The notes under the pieces: model-generated | Databases searched by the model: none | What the model saw: only the letters and a program-made list of their open reading frames with translations | Told to the model about the DNA's origin: nothing | Assembly (NCBI GenBank): GCA_023264075.1 | Contig: JALQTG010000315.1 | Coordinates: 1 to 7,781 of the forward strand | From: Crocinitomicaceae bacterium | GTDB lineage: Bacteria; Bacteroidota; Bacteroidia; Flavobacteriales_D; Crocinitomicaceae | DNA: 7,781 nt | Direction: 5' to 3' | Shown here: piece by piece, positions 6,201 to 7,781 of the stretch | Layout: the number at the start of each line of letters is the position of its first letter | Position numbering within the stretch: the first letter of the stretch is position 1 | Program-made: the position numbers and the translations under genes

Positions 6201-7781
6201 TGTGTTATTCGCTAAAGGTGCAGTTGCAGATGCATTCGCGCCGATAGCACCGTTGAAACCGTCTTGGCCTTTTCGCCCGTCGCGATTGGTATCCGTACCA
6301 CAACCACCATTCGATCCTCTCCCTCCGTTTGCTGTTCCAGGTGCGGCGCCGCCTCCACCTGCTATACCATTAGTTCCGTCGGTGTTATTGTCTGAGTCAT
6401 TATCTGAACCCATTCCGCCATTTCCTCCGGCTCCACCGAGTCGGATACCGGCACCGACCGCTGCTCCACCATTTCCACCAAATCGATTGGTAGTGTTGTT
6501 GTCACAGTGCCCCAATAATCCAATACCACCCGTAAGGCCATCTGCGCCATCTGCACCCGTTGTGCCAGGCCCACCGGCAGAAGCTTCTCCTGTGTTAATG
6601 GTAACACGGGAGATATTGTAGTTCGAGCAGTCATTTAATAGAATACCGTAATTTGATTTTCCTCTTCCATCTGTAGCTGTTCCAGTATTGTTGTTAGTTG
6701 AGATGTTGAGGTCTTGAATCGAAAAGTTGGATACATTCTCACCTTTTATTCCCACTTTGTGAGTAACACTAGCGGATAGCGTTTCTTCTCCTGAGAAATT
6801 CAAATTTGTATTTGAGTTACTTGCCTTTGTCCAAACCCCTATGTTATTTACCCAGCTACCTTCGATGGTAAGATTGTCAACTAATGAAATAATAGAAGGT
6901 TCTAAATATGTTCCTCCGGAAATACGAATATTTGTGCGGCTCCCACCAACTAACTCCATGGCTCTCCAAAGATTGGCAACTGGCTCATCTGGATATCCCA
7001 AATTTGCGTTATTCCCTGTAACGCCATCCACATAGATCATGTCACATGAAGATGCACTAACAGAGGTAACACAAGTTGCTACCGCATCAGCGGCAGGACA
7101 TCCGTCACCATAAGTGAGTGTTATTGTATACGAACCTTCATCGTCGAATGTGATATCGGTGCATGCGGCAGTCGGATCTGAAATCGTCACGTTGGTATTT
7201 GGGGTTACTGTCCAAACATATGAGTTACCAACGCTAGCACCTGCGTTTGGTGCTTCTGTTGTACAAAATTGAACAGGCACATCTGAAACTGAAGACCCTC
7301 CACATACAGCACTGATGATTGGAGCAGCATAAGGATGATAAGTTACTCGAACGCATTCAGAAATAACATTTTGAATGTTGATATCAGAGCAATTACTAGA
7401 AATCACACACCTGTACAAACGAGTACCAGGAATCTGAGCCGGTTCATAAATTAAACTGTTGGCACCAGGTATGTCTGTCCAAGCACCTGGGGTTGCGCAA
7501 TCGGTGTTCTCACTAACTTGCCATTGAATTAGCTGACCTAAACTCCAACCGTTCCATGAGTCTACCTGAACCTCTAATGATGTAACATCTCCTAGACAAA
7601 GAGTTCTGTCGAATGGAGCTGCTTCAGATAAGATTGTTGGAGATGATGCAAAGCTCCAATTGATGATCAATTCATCAATCCCATAACCTCCACCATTGTT
7701 ATCGTTACATCTATTTGTCATTGAGAGGAAAGACCCAGAGGTATATTCACCAATATACGAGTTGTCTGTACATGGGGGTAG
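3279..7781 (-). CDS. Giant T9SS-secreted surface protein: beta-helix with Gly-rich inserts, Ig-like repeats, SprB repeat, CHU_C C-terminal domain (5' end outside window)
   Basis: A partial reading frame of 1500 codons, open to the right edge; the Met at 7721 is internal, since 20 further codons in frame (LPPCTDNSYIGEY...) precede it, so signal peptide and start are missing. In-window residues: 1-149 a Cys-containing N-terminal stretch ending in an Ig-like domain (IQWQVSENTDC...RLYRCVISSNC); 150-246 PKD-like (SYVWTVTPNTNVTISDPTA); 247-696 a right-handed beta-helix opening with YVDGVTGNNANLGYPDEPV, with glycine-rich inserts from 400; 697-891 PKD-like (GWEWVLFE...YTIRYRVREACCGW); 892-1256 five Ig-like repeats; 1257-1330 one SprB-type repeat (SCGEANGAISLTVSGGFGSY); 1331-1408 a sixth unit with LSCSNCPNPTASPTETTTYT; 1409-1500 the gliding-motility-associated C-terminal domain (FVPTIFSPNNDGNND, FNRWGEKVFE, CWDGKQNGKELNSGVYIFKV). 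That last domain is the type B T9SS export signal. Role inferred: cell-surface adhesin or matrix protein. No catalytic motif seen. Probably first gene of an operon with the PorP/SprF gene. Confidence 0.94.
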   Translation of the reverse strand, partial: LPPCTDNSYIGEYTSGSFLSMTNRCNDNNGGGYGIDELIINWSFASSPTILSEAAPFDRTLCLGDVTSLEVQVDSWNGWSLGQLIQWQVSENTDCATPGAWTDIPGANSLIYEPAQIPGTRLYRCVISSNCSDINIQNVISECVRVTYHPYAAPIISAVCGGSSVSDVPVQFCTTEAPNAGASVGNSYVWTVTPNTNVTISDPTAACTDITFDDEGSYTITLTYGDGCPAADAVATCVTSVSASSCDMIYVDGVTGNNANLGYPDEPVANLWRAMELVGGSRTNIRISGGTYLEPSIISLVDNLTIEGSWVNNIGVWTKASNSNTNLNFSGEETLSASVTHKVGIKGENVSNFSIQDLNISTNNNTGTATDGRGKSNYGILLNDCSNYNISRVTINTGEASAGGPGTTGADGADGLTGGIGLLGHCDNNTTNRFGGNGGAAVGAGIRLGGAGGNGGMGSDNDSDNNTDGTNGIAGGGGAAPGTANGGRGSNGGCGTDTNRDGRKGQDGFNGAIGANASATAPLANNTFNNYWIPNGASASGADGQGGGGGEGGGGGGRQSGTFCDNGGGSGGGGGGSGGEGGAAGTGGFGGGGSFGIYRFNSSTGAAIQDVVINLPGAVASGGAAGQGGAGGSGGIGGCGEGGNNTSLTGGGSLGTNGGNCSTSRVCNSAEVGAGGQGGRGGNGGDGGDGQPGASGINEFMVTDGVLSNPSTSVPNTTTIVASYPVNGKGCVNSEISLNNFNPDFWIAPGSALIEDEAPGVSSYTYADGNIIVSYPNTGIYDVETNGTNYLNWIRIIDGTRPGSANFTNPTSVCSGSIFTISADAWGTEVGWEWVLFETDANNPIDVQTSQTANFVVPTVATATTYTIRYRVREACCGWSIPYYTTFVVDQELIPTISLSGPTDICAGSTVDLTASAGDSYLWSTGATTPTITVNATGTYSVTVTDNTGCSGTSADVDVVVNPLPIPNVTVNGNLELCENETVDLISDPFNSYLWSNGSTSQQVTISEPGEYEVTVTDANGCTATSASISVTQTEVLISSSSSTELCAGQTVDLTASAGDTYQWQLNGVNIPGETTNTLTVGSAGNYTVVVEIGACTIVAEEVVVTEFAPSASANGPVEVCPGNPTELQASAGDSYQWELNGVAIPGATSSTYSTDVPGSYTVDITLGACAGTSSTIELTAFQAQLVASGDVTLCDGETVDLTASGGTNYSWSLDGNAIGGNVDTYNANTEGNYEVTVDNGNGCSQSESLAVTIGDPITVVEAITDASCGEANGAISLTVSGGFGSYDFDWSPLTPTSSDISGITQGNYDVTITDAEGCTFTATYTVGDAGQLTGSVTPNSATIESGSSVDLVATGGTNYSWSPSIGLSCSNCPNPTASPTETTTYTVTISDDNGCQTTASVTVTVESACVDIFVPTIFSPNNDGNNDIMCVYGSCISTINFEVFNRWGEKVFETTDPEACWDGKQNGKELNSGVYIFKVVVLLNDGNEIIESGNITLVK
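3282..3557 (-). other. Type B T9SS C-terminal sorting domain (CHU_C / gliding motility-associated)
   Basis: The last 92 residues of the large protein. Family signatures seen in order: P-T-I-F-S-P-N-N-D-G-x-N-D, the strand INFEVFNRWGEKVFET, W-D-G-K-x-N-G-K-E-L-x-S-G-V-Y, and a terminal strand ending NITLVK at the stop codon. This domain directs passage through the type IX translocon and, in the SprB case, depends on a PorP/SprF partner; such a gene follows immediately. Two extra cysteines (MCVYGSC) sit just after the NND motif and may form a local disulfide. Confidence 0.93.
3558..5108 (-). repeat. Tandem Ig-like repeat array with one SprB-type repeat
   Basis: Protein-level tandem repeats inside the large gene, with nearly constant unit length. 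Boundaries by alignment: 5108-4896 (71 aa), 4895-4677 (73), 4676-4458 (73), 4457-4236 (74), 4235-4014 (74), then the SprB-type unit 4013-3792 (74) and a last unit 3791-3558 (78). The Ig-like units share C-x-G-x-T-V-D-L-T-A-S-A-G-D-x-Y-x-W near the start and G-x-Y-x-V-x-V-x-x-x-x-G-C near the end; the two cysteines per unit could pair. Units three and four are the closest pair (YQWQLNGVNIPG versus YQWELNGVAIPG). DNA identity between units is visibly lower than protein similarity, so the array is old rather than freshly duplicated. Confidence 0.88.
5694..6584 (-). repeat. Glycine-rich GGX/GXY segment within the beta-helix domain
   Basis: About 297 residues of very high glycine content. There are tripeptide-periodic runs: GTTGADGADGLTGGIGLLG (collagen-like GXY), GRKGQDGFNGAIGAN, and GGRGGNGGDGGDGQPGASG; and nearly pure glycine runs such as GQGGGGGEGGGGGG around 6105-6150. 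Six cysteines are scattered through it. It is interrupted by a beta-helix rung at about 5998-5932 (FGIYRFNSSTGAAIQDVVIN) that resembles the rung just before the segment (6650-6585, YGILLNDCSNYNISRVTIN). Such sequence is compatible with packed polyglycine-II helices, but this is structural inference. Confidence 0.85.
6055..6146. repeat. Trinucleotide microsatellite-like tracts in the Gly-rich coding region
   Basis: Read on the plus strand: (CCA)5CC at 6055-6071, CCACCACCGCCGCCGCC at 6112-6128 and CACCACCACCGCCACC at 6131-6146. On the coding strand these are runs of GGT/GGC glycine codons. Because the period is three, gain or loss of units by slippage would change the number of glycines and leave the frame intact. 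Confidence 0.75.

Noticed and set aside
5690..6590. Possible PE-PGRS-like or true collagen gene
   Set aside because: Glycine richness alone recalls these families, but there is no PE domain, the collagen-like GXY runs are only five or six triplets long, and the segment sits in a beta-helix with a T9SS C-terminal domain.
6193..6621. Plus-strand open frame of 142 codons encoding a proline-rich product
   Set aside because: It is the exact antisense of the glycine-rich coding region: GGN codons read as NCC/CCN prolines and alanines on the other strand. It has no start-site context or domain.

Overview
The window looks like chromosomal DNA of a Bacteroidota bacterium, most likely an environmental Flavobacteriales member (a Crocinitomicaceae/Fluviicola-type host would fit, but this is inference). 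The reasons are a type IX secretion (T9SS) cargo with a gliding-motility-type C-terminal domain followed directly by a PorP/SprF-family gene, a tetratricopeptide-repeat sensor kinase of the style common in this phylum, AT-rich intergenic DNA, and A-rich start regions in place of Shine-Dalgarno sequences.

Layout from left to right. (1) Positions 1 to about 1823, minus strand: a TPR sensor histidine kinase, cut by the left edge inside its ATPase domain. (2) 1824-1980: divergent intergenic DNA. (3) 1981-2163, plus strand: a 60-residue acidic/basic small protein of unknown function. (4) 2165-2193: a symmetric A-tract/hairpin/T-tract that can terminate transcription from both sides. (5) 2217-3263, minus strand: a PorP/SprF-family outer-membrane protein. 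(6) 3279 to the right edge, minus strand: 1500 codons of an even larger secreted surface protein whose N-terminus lies outside the window.

The two right-hand minus-strand genes are 15 bases apart and in the same direction (cargo first, porP/sprF second), so they very probably form one transcription unit: the cargo is exported by the T9SS through its type B C-terminal domain, and the PorP/SprF protein is its dedicated outer-membrane partner, as SprF is for SprB in Flavobacterium johnsoniae. The cargo is modular: Ig/PKD-like domains, a right-handed beta-helix broken by about 300 residues of glycine-rich sequence, another PKD-like stretch, five roughly 73-residue Ig-like repeats, one SprB-type repeat, a sixth Ig-like unit and the C-terminal sorting domain. 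It has no visible enzyme motif and is best read as an adhesin or surface-structure protein. The sensor kinase and the small protein have no visible functional link to this pair.

The most unusual element is the glycine-rich part of the cargo, made of GGX and collagen-like GXY tripeptides inserted after beta-helix rungs. I see no CRISPR array, tRNA, rRNA, insertion sequence or phage-like gene.
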